64,000 nucleotides of DNA from positions 2,356,001-2,420,000 of the forward strand of contig OZ025249.1 of assembly GCA_964019135.1 (NCBI GenBank), given 5' to 3'. Under the pieces are notes generated by a model. It saw only the letters and a list, made by a program, of their open reading frames with translations, did not search any database and was not told the DNA's origin. A program made the position numbers and the translations under genes. Every line of letters starts with the position of its first letter. Position 1 is the stretch's first letter. The stretch comes from Arenicola marina. Lineage: Eukaryota; Annelida; Polychaeta; Arenicolidae. Shown here piece by piece: positions 31,301 through 41,781 of this stretch.

Positions 31301-31740
31301 ACATAGCCACCCTACCCCACCGCACATAGCCAGCCTACCCCACCGCACAAAGCCAGCCTACCCCACCACACATTGCCACCCTACCCCACCGCACATATCC
31401 CGTCTACCCCACCGCACATAGCCACCCTACCCCACCGCACATAGCCAGCCTACCCCACCGCACATAGCCAGCCTACCCCACCGCACATAGCCATCCTACC
31501 CCCCGCACATAGCCACCCTACCCCACCGCACATAGCCACCCTACCCCACCGCACATAGCCACCCTACCCCACCGCACATAGCCACCCTACCCCACCGCAC
31601 GTAGCCACCCTACCCCACCGCACATAGCCATCCTACCCCACCGCACATAGCCACCCTACCCCACCGCACATAGCCACCCTACCCCACCGCACATAGCCAC
31701 CCTACCCCACCGCACATAGCCACCCTACCCCACCGCACAC

Positions 31741-32542
31741 CCTCTGCCGTTATGTGTCATGGCACGACTCAGACCCAAGGATGAGCAGAAAGCACAGCTT
31801 GCAGCTGTCCTAGTTTACATCAATAAGGGGCTGGGTTACCGGAACACCATTGGGCACTTATATTTGTATATCTGTATTGTAGCGAAGTAAAACACGTTAA
31901 TAATAAATCCTATTGTCATTGTCATTGATTCACAGTTATCAGGCTACATTGTTAAGCTTACCATTCGTCGGCTTGAGATGTGTGAGACTAAATTGGTTGC
32001 TGGGTACGATCGGAACTTTCGTTTCGGCGCCTAAGATGGCACAGTGGTGCCACCTAGTGAGGGTATCCCCCAACAATCCGCCCTATACGAGGGGGTGTCA
32101 TTGACATGAAATACTCTTCAGATATTGTATCACGAAACGTCTAATAGAAAACAACTATTTGCATGCGGCCCTCATGTAATGCTAAATACAGCGTTGTGAA
32201 TCATAACCGCATAATTCGTTTTAGTGACTGAGCAGATGATATTAGTTTAAAGTTAAGGCCTCACGATACCGATAATACCACTTGATCGACCTGAAAACAT
32301 ACACATTGACACATGCGGGAAATCCGAGCCATTTATTTTGGTCATTGTGACAATGACTAGAAAACACATATTTAGACAAATTTTACGCCTTCGCGCCAAA
32401 ACTTCATTTGATGCACTTGAGTTGACTCCATAACTGATAACCGGATGGGTTATAACTGACAACCAGATGTACTGGATGGGGTTCCAAAATGCACAAATAG
32501 ATATAGATCTAGAACTAGGGGTAGTTTTGGAGTAGTTTCTAT
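31741..32542. other. Low-copy spacer, no gene seen
   Basis: AT-richer single-copy-looking sequence follows directly after the last satellite monomer. I see no conserved domain, RNA gene or terminal repeat in it. A 63-codon + frame at 31913 and a 69-codon minus frame at 32253 show no family signature or codon pattern and look like chance. Confidence 0.6.
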
Positions 32543-32933
32543 AGGACTATAAAATCTCGTTCGCCAAGACTTCCGATTTACCTATTTTGGTGACAACAAA
32601 TGCGTTCCGAACGAGTTTAGAATCTCTGCGCACACTGGTATCCTGACTATCTGTGACGTAGGCGTGACGTGTATGTTATGCAGGAGCCAAGCGCCGAGGG
32701 GTGGGTCCATTGCGGATAGCCTAGAAGACGGATTTTCCTTGCATGTTCCGAAACGCCTGCGATTCATCGTCTCAAAATATTTTAACGTATACCTCCCATA
32801 ACCATCTTTAGCGAAATATGACCCATAGTCCTTGATATAAACCTGGAAAAATTCCTTAGCTGCCTATACTTCAACATGGAGCACGTATGTTTCTTTGGGA
32901 CCACCCCTGAAGTCTCGCGGACTACATGTCCCA
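32543..32933. mobile_element. Short copy (A) of a DNA-transposon-like family
   Basis: This 391-bp copy is homologous to the outer parts of the 1.98-kb copy at 39266-41240. Shared blocks include GACTTCCGATTTA, TAGAATCTCTGC, a long block around TATCCTGACTATCTGTGACG, GGTGGGTCCATTGCGG, AATATTTTAACGT and TTCA[AG]CATGGAGCACGT, all in the same order. The left end AGGACTATAAAATCTCG and the right end ACTACATGTCCC are diverged versions of the inverted ends of the long copy. The middle present in the long copy is missing here, so this looks like an internally deleted, MITE-like derivative. No coding capacity is seen. Confidence 0.65.
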
Positions 32934-33437
32934 AAATAGTCACAATAGTCATTTTTGCATGCAGCACATGACGTCATGTCGACGTATGAGTTGTCGAGTG
33001 ACGTTAAATAAAGGCTCGGTTGCCCCGTAGTGTCGTGTTTCCTATGTTGACAAAGGGACTGTCTGAAATACGGGACTGACCGAAATACCGGACTGTCCGA
33101 ATACGGGACTGTCTCGCATACTTCACTTTACCACTGGTTCCGAAATACATCTTGGTCTTATGTTTATCAAGAGGTCATATTTATTGAAGTAAATGTTTAT
33201 GTTTACCTCTGTATGTGGTCATACAAGGGCAGTGTGTGATATGGTGGCCGACCCTTAGCTTAATGTAAGACGTTAGCACGGGAAAGACAAACACAAACCT
33301 GTAGGTGCGTTACTTGAGTCTGAGTATGTGAAAGAGGCGGGGGAAGAGGCCAGCACAGCATCATTTGTAAGAGAGAGAGCGTCAATGTCCCCTCCCCCCA
33401 AGACGCCAATGGTTACGTCAACCTGTAGGACCTTGGA
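32934..33437. other. Low-copy spacer
   Basis: Nothing gene-like is visible in this stretch apart from the small tandem repeat at 33055-33120. It contains the CRE-like palindrome TGACGTCA at about 32970, for which no function can be shown. Confidence 0.5.
33055..33120. repeat. Four-copy 16-17-bp tandem repeat
   Basis: The unit GGGACTGTCTGAAATAC occurs four times in a row with small changes (GGGACTGACCGAAATAC, GGACTGTCCGAATAC, GGGACTGTCTCGCATAC). It is an isolated minisatellite in low-copy DNA. Confidence 0.8.
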
Positions 33438-33884
33438 TTGAGTTTACATAGCGCATGGGCGGGCAAACAGTGTCTCCCTGGCGGCGGCCAAACAGTGTCT
33501 CCCTCTGGCGGCGGCCGGCTGTTTATGGAGACAGTGGTGGCAATATACACAAGAAAAGAGACACGCTCGTTAAATGTCCGCCACGGCTATTGGGTTCCCC
33601 TTGAAAGTCCGTCCCGGGCTATGACGGAACCGGCGAAAAGCCTGAGGCCCAACGCACACAAAACTGTTGAGAGACGGCGGTGTGGGCAGGGGTGTGTGGA
33701 GGGGAGGACGTGGAGGGAGGCCGCGCGAGTCGTGACGCACCCCCCCCCCTTGTTGTCTCGCCCAGTCATACCCTTCACGTTGAGACGGCTCAAAACGTGA
33801 AGCATTCCAGGCGGACTGGGCGTCGCCGAGCAAACAAATCGTGACTTACCGGAGTAAACAACTCCTCTCCTATCCGTGCAAACC
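33438..33884. other. GC-rich, CpG-dense stretch with a short direct repeat
   Basis: This stretch is clearly GC-richer than its flanks and includes a 25-27-bp direct repeat (CAAACAGTGTCTCCCT then GGCGGCGGC) at 33464-33488 and 33489-33515, a reverse CCAAT (CTATTGGG near 33588) and a C run. It has the look of a promoter-type CpG island, but no start site, TATA or first exon can be assigned. Overlapping frames of 87-120 codons on both strands are the usual by-product of GC-rich sequence. A good donor, CCG|GTAAGT, lies on the minus strand near 33850, next to the minisatellite. Confidence 0.4.
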
Positions 33885-35910
33885 GACACTTCACCTCCTA
33901 CCAATAACAACCAACACCTCACCTACTACCAATAACAACCAACGACTTACCTCGTACCAATAACAGCCAACACCTCACCTCCTACCAATAACAGTCAACA
34001 CCTCACCTCCTACCAATAACAACCAACGACTTACCTCGTACCAATGACAGCCAACACCTCACCTCCTACCAATAACAGTCAACACCTCACCTACTACCAA
34101 TAACAACCAACGACTTACCTCGTACCAATAACAGCCAACACCTCACCTCCTACCAATAACAGTCAACACCTCACCTCCTACCAATAACAGCCAACACCTC
34201 ACCTCCTACAAATAACAGCCAACACCTCACCTACTACCAATAACAACCAACGACTTACCTCGTACCAATGACAGCCAACACCTCACCTCCTACCAATAAC
34301 AGCCAACACCTCACCTCCTACCAATAACAGTCAACACCTCATCTCCTACCAATAACAGCCAACACCTCACCTCCTGCAAATAACAGCCAACACCTCACCT
34401 CCTACAAATAACAGCCAACACCTCACCTCCTACCAATAACAGCCAACACCTCACCTCCTACAAATAACAGTCAACACCTCATCTCCTACCAATAACAGCC
34501 AACACCTCACCTCCTGCAAATAACAGCCAACACCTCACCTCCTACAAATAACAGCCAACACCTCACCTCCTACCAATAACAGCCAACACCTCACCTTCTA
34601 CCAATAACAACCAACACCTCACCTACTACCAATAGCAACCAACGACTTACCTCGTACCAATGACAGCCAACACCTCACCTCCTACCAATAACAGCCAACA
34701 CCTCACCTCCTACCAATAACAGCCAACACCTCACCTCCTACCAATAACAACCAACACTTCACCTCCTACCAATAACAACCAACACCTCACCTCCTACCAA
34801 TAACAACCAACACCTCACCTTCTACCAATAACAACCAACACCTCACCTACTACCAATAACAACCAACGACTTACCTCGTACCAATGACAGCCAACACCTC
34901 ACCTCCTACCAATAACAGCCAACACCTCACTTCCTACCAATAACAGCCAACACCTCACCTCCTACCAATAACAGCCAACACCTCACCTCCTACCAATAAC
35001 AGCCAATACCTCACCTCCTACCAATAACAGCCAACACCTCACCTCCTACCAATAACATTCAACACCTCACCTCCTACCAATAACAGTCAACACCTCACCT
35101 CCTACCAATAACAGTCAACACCTCACCTCCTACCAATAACAGCCAACACCTCACCTCCTACCAATAACAGCCTACACCTCACCTCCTACCAATAACAGCC
35201 AACACCTCACCTCCTACCAATAACAGCCAACACCTCACCTTCTTCCAATAACAACCAACACCTCACCTACTACCAATAGCAACCAACGACTTACCTCGTA
35301 TCAATAACAGCCAACACCTCACCTCCTACCAATAACAACCAACACCTCACCTCCTACCAATAACAGCCAACACCTCACCTCCTACCAATCACAGCCAACA
35401 CCTCACCGCCTACCAATAACATTTTTACCTCACCTCCTACCAATAACATCCTTACCTCACCTCCTACCAATTACAGCCAACACCTCACCTCCTACCAATA
35501 ACATCCTTACCTCCCCTCCTACCAATAGAATCCTTACCTCACCTCCTACCAATAACAGCCAACACCTCACCTCCTACCAATTACATACTTACCTCACCTC
35601 CTACCAATAACAGCCAACACCTCACCTCCTACCAATAACAGCCAACACCTCACCTTCTTCCAATAACAACCAACACCTCACCTACTACCAATAGCAACCA
35701 ACGACTTACCTCGTATCAATAACAGCCAACACCTCACCTCCTACCAATAACAACCAACACCTCACCTCCTACCAATAACAGCCAACACCTCACCTCCTAC
35801 CAATCACAGCCAACACCTCACCGCCTACCAATAACATCCTTACCTCCCCTCCTACCAATAGAATCCTTACCTCACCTCCTACCAATAACAGCCAACACCT
35901 CACCTCCTAC
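33885..35910. repeat. 28-bp minisatellite
   Basis: A head-to-tail array has the unit CACCTCACCTCCTACCAATA plus ACAGCCAA, about 72 copies by length. Variants such as ACGACTTACCTCGTACC recur at irregular intervals. A longer block (about 35230-35425) recurs at about 35651-35846 with an offset near 421 bp, that is 15 units, so block duplication has acted. Read on the minus strand, the variant units give GAG|GTAAGTCG, a near-perfect donor sequence. Confidence 0.95.
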
Positions 35911-36535
35911 CAATGACATACTTACCTCACCTCCTACCTATAACATCCTTACCTCACCTCCTACCAATAACATCCTTACCTCATCTCCTACCAATAACAT
36001 CCTTACCTCACCTCCTACCAATAACATCCTTACCTCACCTCCTGCCAATAACATCCTTACCTCACTTCCTATCAATAACATCCTTACCTCACCTCCTACC
36101 AATAACAGCCAACACCTCACCTCCTACCAATGACATACTTACTTCACCTCCTACCAATGACATGCTTACCTCACCTCCTACCAATAACATCCTTACCTCA
36201 CCTCCTACCAATACCATCCTTACCTCAGCTCCTACCAATAACATCCTTACCTCACCTCCTACCAATACCATCCTTACCTCACCTCCTACCAACAACATCC
36301 TTACCTCACCTCCTACCAATAACATCCTTACCTCACCTCCTACCAATAACATCCTTACCTCACCTCCTACCAATAACATCCTTACCTCACCTCCTACCAA
36401 TAACATCCTTACCTCACCTCCTACCAATAACATCCTTACCTCACCTCCTACCAATAACATCCTTACCTCACCTCCTACCAATAACATCCTTACCTCACCT
36501 CCTACCAATAACATCATTATCTCACGTTCTACCAA
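35911..36535. repeat. 27-bp minisatellite continuing the 28-bp array
   Basis: The unit changes to 27 bp (CATCCTTACCTCACCTCC plus TACCAATAA), one base shorter than its neighbour at ACAGCCAACACC versus ACATCCTTACC. About 23 copies are present by length. Because 27 is a multiple of three, frames stay open on both strands (for example NILTSPPTN on +). That is a by-product of the period and not evidence of a gene. Confidence 0.95.
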
Positions 36536-37487
36536 TAGATCAACAACAGATCAAGTGCAACCAGCCTAAAATGTTTCTGTCTCAGTCGCCTCAGCCAGTG
36601 TCTCGCACATCGTGATTGGTTTGATAGAAACGATACCCCCTTAACTTTAAACACATACCCCTTAATTTGTGCCAATGACAATCCTTTTATTAACAGACAG
36701 CATTGAATGAAACGCGCATTTTGCCTTTTCGTCCTAGCCTCACTAGCTAGTTGTGGTGGTGCTCATGATTAAGAAATCTTCTTCAACATAAGTTTAGCAC
36801 TTTTTTAATTCAGAAAATACACTTGTTGGATGACTACTTATGTATTTTGTACCCGAGAATCGCTCGACAAATCTTCCACTTAGATTAGTCTAGTCTAGTC
36901 TAGATTAGTCCGGTGGCGTAGCCTAAGTGGCGATTATGAATACGGCCCCTGCGGATGTCGGAGAAATGTGAATCGCAGTCACTGAGCGTGACCCAGTGAC
37001 GTCAGAGGAAGGAGGTTGGTTGGGGGGGGGGGAGTGGCTGGTGTGGGTGGTGACGGTGCGGCACGTTGCGGCAAGGAGTTGGGGGTTATGGCGTGCGGGA
37101 CATAACGTGAAGTTGACTCATGGCGGTGACTCGTTGCTCTGAATAAACGACGGGGCTAAGGGAGGGGGTGGGGGGGGGGGTGGAGGGGAGGGAGGAGTTC
37201 AGGCTAGGTACAGGTGACCTGAGTGGGGCCAGTCACCCATATCGCCTGCCGTCGTGACAGCCACACCGATCAAGCCTTCCACACGTCGTGTTGTGAATCA
37301 TGACTTCACCAGAACAACACACTGACGTCCCCACCCACAGAGGCTTTCTAAACATACCCCGGTGATGGCGCGTACCCGGGGGTGTGGCTCTGCCCCCCCC
37401 CCCCCCCTAAACGGCCCCTCGATTGCTCACACGCCGCACGCAGCCCCGCAGTCTGCTTCACATGTCCCCGCGTTCACATAGCAGTGG
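36536..37487. other. Low-copy spacer with G/C homopolymer runs
   Basis: No gene is seen. The stretch holds a small (TCTAG)n-like repeat around 36888-36905, a TGACGTCA motif near 36998, G runs near 37020-37032 and 37160-37180, and a C run near 37391-37407. The part 36930-37400 is GC-rich. Confidence 0.5.
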
Positions 37488-37668
37488 GACTGCGGCCATC
37501 ACACTCCGCACCGAGCATCCTCCAAGTCCGCCAGACCTGTCAGTCAGACTGCGGCCATCACACACCAGCCAGGAGCATCCTCCAAGTCCGCCAGACCTGT
37601 CAGTCAGACTGCGGCCATCACACACCAGCCAGGAGCATCCTCCAAGTCCGCCAGACCTGTCAGACTGT
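37488..37668. repeat. Three-copy 60-bp tandem repeat
   Basis: Three consecutive copies of a 60-bp unit start with ACTGCGGCCATCACAC and end with CCAGACCTGTCAGTCAG. The second and third are identical over most of their length and the first differs at a few positions. Frames of 83-123 codons through it show no domain. Confidence 0.9.
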
Positions 37669-37757
37669 CGTTGAACGAGATCCAGGTAGGGATATCGGCC
37701 CTGTACCCATTATTGGGATTACAGGAACCTATGTACCGACCATAGGGTTTTGAATCT

Positions 37758-38546
37758 TGTCGAGACCTCTCTACGTCAATGCCTAGCATCAACGGCATCA
37801 ACGTGCTGCCTACCTTCCGGTTGTTTGCCTTCACTCGCTTCACACACGAAATCCGCCTACGCTTGGTATTTCACAACTAACGACTGAATTTAATGCGTAT
37901 ATAATAATTATAACCATCAGAGTAGGTTTCACTCTGCTAGCAGAGGGGACAAGTTCCTCACATCACCTCTGCCCCACGACACTGCCAACCTTAAGGTTGA
38001 CCTCGACAGTGCTGGTGTCACAAATGCTTTTAGAGGGTTGTGCTGAATTTTATATTTTCGAATTTGAACAATATAGTCAGTCCGTTGTCGTAGGATCACA
38101 GTGGAAAAGTTAAGGTAAAACAATATTTCAAAATAACACAGGGTCGAAGCGCTTCACGTCTTTGACCTCATTCGAAAACACTCGAAAACGTAGTTCGTAA
38201 CATGGTAACATGGCTTCTAATTAATCACAATCATGAATTCGTCGGGTACGGTGCCAGTAGCACGGTCAATGCTAAACAGTGGTGTATTTGATGCCAAACT
38301 GAGAATCTGTCTTCGATTAGATTCTTTTTCAATATTCGCGTAGATCTATGAATGATAATTCTGATGATTAAATTTTTTTTCGTGGGGCAGAGGGACAATA
38401 GCGTAAGCAGAACGCCGTGTGCCGGGAGATCGAGTAGGTTTATGTAATATATGAGCGGTTAGCCAGTTGATAAACCAGAATGCGGCTATTTGATCAGTGA
38501 CTGTCAGTCGAGCTGATGTGTAGTGTGCTGTTTCCCTGTCGTAGGA
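37758..38546. repeat. Dispersed repeat family C, copy 1 (split)
   Basis: Two blocks, 37758-37929 and 38432-38546, match the sequence that flanks the TIR element in intron 3 (49486-49518 and 51410-51662). Shared strings include CTCTACGTCAATGC, AGCATCAACGG, TACCTTCCGG, GAGCGGTTAG and CAGTTGATAAAC, in the same order and orientation. The two copies act as each other's empty site: copy 1 lacks the intron-3 element, and copy 2 lacks the insertion at 37930-38431. The family is not recognised and no coding frame is seen. Confidence 0.65.
37930..38431. mobile_element. 502-bp insertion with a 10-bp target-site duplication
   Basis: The sequence GAGTAGGTTT stands on both sides (37920-37929 and 38432-38441), and the related copy of the host repeat (near 51541) has a single GAATAGGTT in its place. 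The inserted 502 bp contain a perfect 13-bp inverted repeat, CCTCTGCCCCACG at 37966-37978 and CGTGGGGCAGAGG at 38381-38393, set in from the ends. No coding frame, poly-A or tRNA-like part is seen. A non-autonomous DNA element is the simplest reading; the superfamily is not determined. Confidence 0.55.
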
Positions 38547-39265
38547 GGTAATAACCATCACGAATCGCTTGTGTGCGCGCGGTATCTATGGTTACGTAAA
38601 ACGCTCCTTATATGGACTTATCAGGCGAAGACAATGGTGCTCCGTTTGTGCACGGTTTTAGCCGTGGTCAAGAATGTGACAACATTTTCCTTTCCGTTTA
38701 TGCCGGTAATGGCTATTCGATCACTAAGATGATCCTTCAGCCTTTTCCTTGTGTAGATATTACTGTACGCGTCACAGTTTAAACCAGTTAGGTATCTTTT
38801 TATCTGGTTAAGCATATCTGTGATTGTCACTTGTTCGTCGTCATTGTCCATTAAACATGCGATCACCTTAGAAAGGAATCTCTGTACGACTGTGGTACTT
38901 GTTTTCCTGTGAAGAAGTTGCTGTAATAGAATAGGATGGTATATCTACGGTTGGCCAATCATTGACGACAAGCACCCGTACTTGCATAATATCAGCCCAG
39001 TCATCGTTTCTTTGCCGACATGACGTTCAGATGTCTCTAAATGCAAGTCTCCTTTGTCCATTCCCCGTGCAGGAACCTAAAATAAATGGTTTATGTCACG
39101 TTTCAATAATAATTGCGATTTAAAAACGTATAAGGCTTTCCATAAATTAACATTGCGTAACGCGCAATGGTGTCTAATAAAATTACGTAGGTTGCGTAAG
39201 TTTTGTTATATTCGGTTCTAGTGACGTCATATAGGAGCATAATTAAGCAACGAGGTTATGATACT
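38547..39265. other. Low-copy spacer
   Basis: AT-rich low-copy DNA without a recognisable gene. Frames at 38523 (+, 69 codons) and 38621 (-, 81 codons) overlap each other and show no family signature. Confidence 0.5.
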
Positions 39266-39951
39266 AGGGCTATAAAGTCTCGTTCGCCTAGACTTCCGAT
39301 TTATTCATTTTGGGGACAGACAAACGAAGCACGTGTTCGGAACGAGGTTAGAATCTCTGCTCACACTGGTATCCTGACTATCTGTGACGTAGGCGTGACG
39401 TGTATGTTACGCAAAGAGAGAGACTGGGAACCGGACTACCTGCGCAAGAGCCAGGCGCCGATGGGTGGGTCCATTGCGGAAGGCCTAGCGATATAATTAG
39501 GAAAAAAAAAGAAATAGAGCTGCTAAAACGGATAGACGACATATTTTTCATTCATTTGCGCCACCACAATGACTAATATTTGTTACGACGGGACAACACG
39601 ACTGAGAAACTATTTTTTTTTTGCATTTCCTACGAAAACGAGACATTATGACGTCACATGGATTGTCCCCGAGTGACAACGTTGGCGCAACGCTTCAAAC
39701 AGAAAACTTACAAAGAATGAAGAACTTTGTCTTTTCGTGATCCAAAAATGATACGAACACTTTCAACTGGTCCTATTTTACCTTCACCGTGTGGTTCAAT
39801 GACGCGTCCGTGTGTTGTTACTCCATGCGCTGCACATTTTGACAGCGGAATGGTTAAGTCGATCACTTGCTCTCGCCATTTTTTTAGAACGCTATTTTCA
39901 GCTTTCGAGTGTTTGAAGACGGAATTTTCCTTGTATATTCCCAAAGTTCTG

Positions 39952-40083
39952 TGAAAGATCCCACGTCTTTCTTCGTAAAGAGTAGGGGGTCACTCCCGGG
40001 GACATGGCTCTACTCTCCCTTCCTTCTCCCATTGACGCGATATGACCAAAAGTGGTTAAAGCGTCCTGAATAACCAAACCAAA
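39952..40083 (+). mobile_element. Short retroposon (SINE or truncated LINE tail) with a 12-bp TSD
   Basis: This 132-bp insert is flanked by a perfect 12-bp direct repeat, CCCAAAGTTCTG, at 39940-39951 and 40084-40095. Copy A has the uninterrupted target in diverged form (CCGAAACGCCTGCG). The insert ends in an A/C-rich tail, AATAACCAAACCAAA, as retroposon 3' ends do, and starts with a possible small hairpin, GAAAGA...TCTTTC. Orientation is inferred from the tail. No internal pol III boxes were identified, so a 5'-truncated LINE tail is as likely as a SINE. Confidence 0.7.
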
Positions 40084-40139
40084 CCCAAAGTTCTGCGCTT
40101 CATCGCCTCCAAATATTTTAACGTCTATCTCCCATAGCC

Positions 40140-41110
40140 ATGTTTAAAGTATTTGTTTTTTTAAAGGTCAGGTCAGATCAGGCGGGGAAAGCTGCAAATG
40201 TAATTAAACAGTTAGATATTCAATCAGGCGGTCTGGACATCAACCTTTTGCTGAAAATGTTTGATACTTTGGTGTTCCTAATACAGGTATATGGATCGGA
40301 AATATGGGGTCTCAATACTGCGGATGTAACGGAAAAAGTGCAAATGAAACTTTGTAAATATATCTTAGGGGTAGGGGTTGCAACACCGAACCAAGCGGTC
40401 CTAGGGGAATTATGTAGACTTCCAATCAGATATCACTGTGAGAGGAGAGCCATTACATATTGGGTTAAATTGCTAGCAATGCCGCATAACAGACTGGTCA
40501 AAGCTGCATATAACATGTTATATCAACATGACGATGTTGGGAAAACCACCAAAAACTGCGCTACGAAGGTGGAGATTCGGTTATTCAGACATGGTTTCGG
40601 TTATGCGTGGATCACGCAGACAGTTGGGGGCCCAGTTTGTTTCATGCGAGAGGTTACTCAGCGAGCCAGGGATATTCTCACCCAATATTGGTACTCCAAA
40701 GTGTGTGACAATACAAAGCTGGCACCAGAATATTGCTGCTATAAAACTCTGTTAAACCCCGAGCGCTACCTCACATGTATACGATTCAAACCTTTGCGTA
40801 GCGTGTATAGCAGATTCTGATGCGCGAATCATAATTTGATGATCGAAAAAGGTAGCCATTTACATTTACCCTTTCAAGAAAGGCTATGCATCCATTGTCA
40901 ACGCGTCGGGGTGAACGAAGTCGAGTCACAAGCTCACTTTTTACTAGAATGCTCGTTGTATGACGATATTCGTAAACTCTACATAAAGAACTACTATTAT
41001 ACGTTCCCAACAATAAATTTGTAGAGCTGATGTCCACAAACAACGAGCAAGTTATGTTTAATTTATGTAAATTTGTAAGCTTGGCTCTCCAAAGAAAATA
41101 CCAGAGTGGT
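40140..41110 (+). mobile_element. Non-LTR retrotransposon (LINE) 3' fragment
   Basis: The + frame from 40140 encodes the part downstream of a LINE reverse-transcriptase domain. It contains YGSEIWGLN, then LCKYILGV, GELCRLPIRYHCERRAI and YWVKLL, a layout typical of jockey/CR1/L2-type elements. After an in-frame TGA at 40818-40820 the same frame continues (40821-41024) into a zinc-binding end with CIHC followed by AHFLLECSLYDDIRK, and stops at 41022-41024. Only the last roughly 290 codons are present: the endonuclease and RT core are missing, so it is a 5'-truncated, dead copy. It lies inside DNA-transposon copy B and is therefore younger than that insertion. The clade is not resolved by eye. 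Confidence 0.85.
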
Positions 41111-41262
41111 TATTGAAGTTTCCCACATTCACTTTTCATATCGTTTGTATGTACTTTCATTACTTCAGCATGGAGCACGTGTGTTTGTTTGTTCCCAAAA
41201 CTGAAGTCTCGCGGCCCGATCGCGAGAACTGTATAGCCCTATTTCAGGCATTTTGGGAACCG

Positions 41263-41310
41263 TAGCGTAACATAACGTAACATAACGTAACATAACGTAA
41301 CATAACGTAA
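41263..41310. repeat. 10-bp tandem repeat (CATAACGTAA)
   Basis: CATAACGTAA occurs four times in a row at 41271-41310, preceded by a partial copy. It sits about 20 bp outside the right end of DNA-transposon copy B. Confidence 0.9.
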
Positions 41311-41781
41311 TTAAGTTATAACCTAAAGTTTTCACGGAGTACTAAACACTGAACAGACTGCACAGCGTAGGCGCTTTCATGACAGCTTGTTGTATTCGAT
41401 ATACTTATTGTGACTCCCATTGTGACGTCATTTTTATAACATTTTGACGTCACAACTGCTCATTATTATAGCCGCGACAAAGTCTCGAATTCAAAAAGGT
41501 CAAATTCCTCTTGTTAATAAATTATAGAACATATAAAACGAACTTATTTTTGTTTGAAATCAGCAAGTTTTGTTGATATATGCATATATGTCTTAAACAA
41601 TCTTCGATCCCCCCCCCCCCCGCCCCCACCCCCGACGCATGCGTACATAACGTCTCTTCCGTTTTCCCCAGTGGAGGTTGATTTACGGTGGACTTCACCA
41701 GCTCATACCAGTATGGGATTCAGATGTTTTGGGGGGAGGGGGGGGGGTAGGAAGAACAGGAGTTTAGCGGCCATCAGATGT
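41311..41781. other. Low-copy spacer with C and G runs
   Basis: This spacer contains two TGACGTCA motifs (about 41423 and 41443), a C run near 41609-41620 and a G run near 41731-41748. No exon is supported here. An open frame entering the downstream array from 41554 uses this stretch only as a chance leader. Confidence 0.5.

Larger units (their letters stand above)
1..31740. repeat. 23-bp satellite array, open at left edge
   Basis: The stretch is an unbroken head-to-tail array of a 23-bp monomer with core CTACCCCACCGCACATAG followed by CCACC, CCAGC or CCAGT. Dividing length by period gives about 1,380 monomers. The + strand is almost free of G except in CCGC and TAGCC, so the two strands are strongly asymmetric. 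Common variants are ACCACAC and ACTGCAC for ACCGCAC, GTCTACC for CCCTACC, CTGACC for CTACC, and monomers with longer C runs. Open frames of 60-88 codons on the minus strand appear only where variants remove the TAG in GGGGTAGGG. No gene, transposon or non-repeat island interrupts the array. It could be pericentromeric, subtelomeric or interstitial; the window does not tell which. Confidence 0.97.
39266..41240. mobile_element. Long copy (B) of the DNA-transposon-like family, with nested insertions
   Basis: The ends are inverted: AGGGCTATAAAGTCTCG on the left, and CGCGAGAACTGTATAGCCCT on the right, whose reverse complement starts AGGGCTATACAGTTCTCG. Inside, blocks shared with copy A occur in the same order, separated by extra sequence: about 430 bp between GGCCTAG (39488) and GAAGACGGAATTTTCC (39915), a 132-bp retroposon at 39952-40083, and a LINE 3' fragment from about 40145. 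A clear target-site duplication was not found. No transposase could be recognised; the 78-codon minus frame at 39708-39944 has no known motif. The element is non-autonomous as it stands. Confidence 0.6.

Noticed and set aside
33438-33922. Three overlapping frames of 87-120 codons in the GC-rich stretch
   Set aside because: They overlap on opposite strands, show no family motif, and fit the low stop density of GC-rich DNA.
35913-36615. Frames of 148-218 codons (NILTSPPTN and MLLVGGEVR types)
   Set aside because: A 27-bp period keeps any frame open; they start and end with the array.
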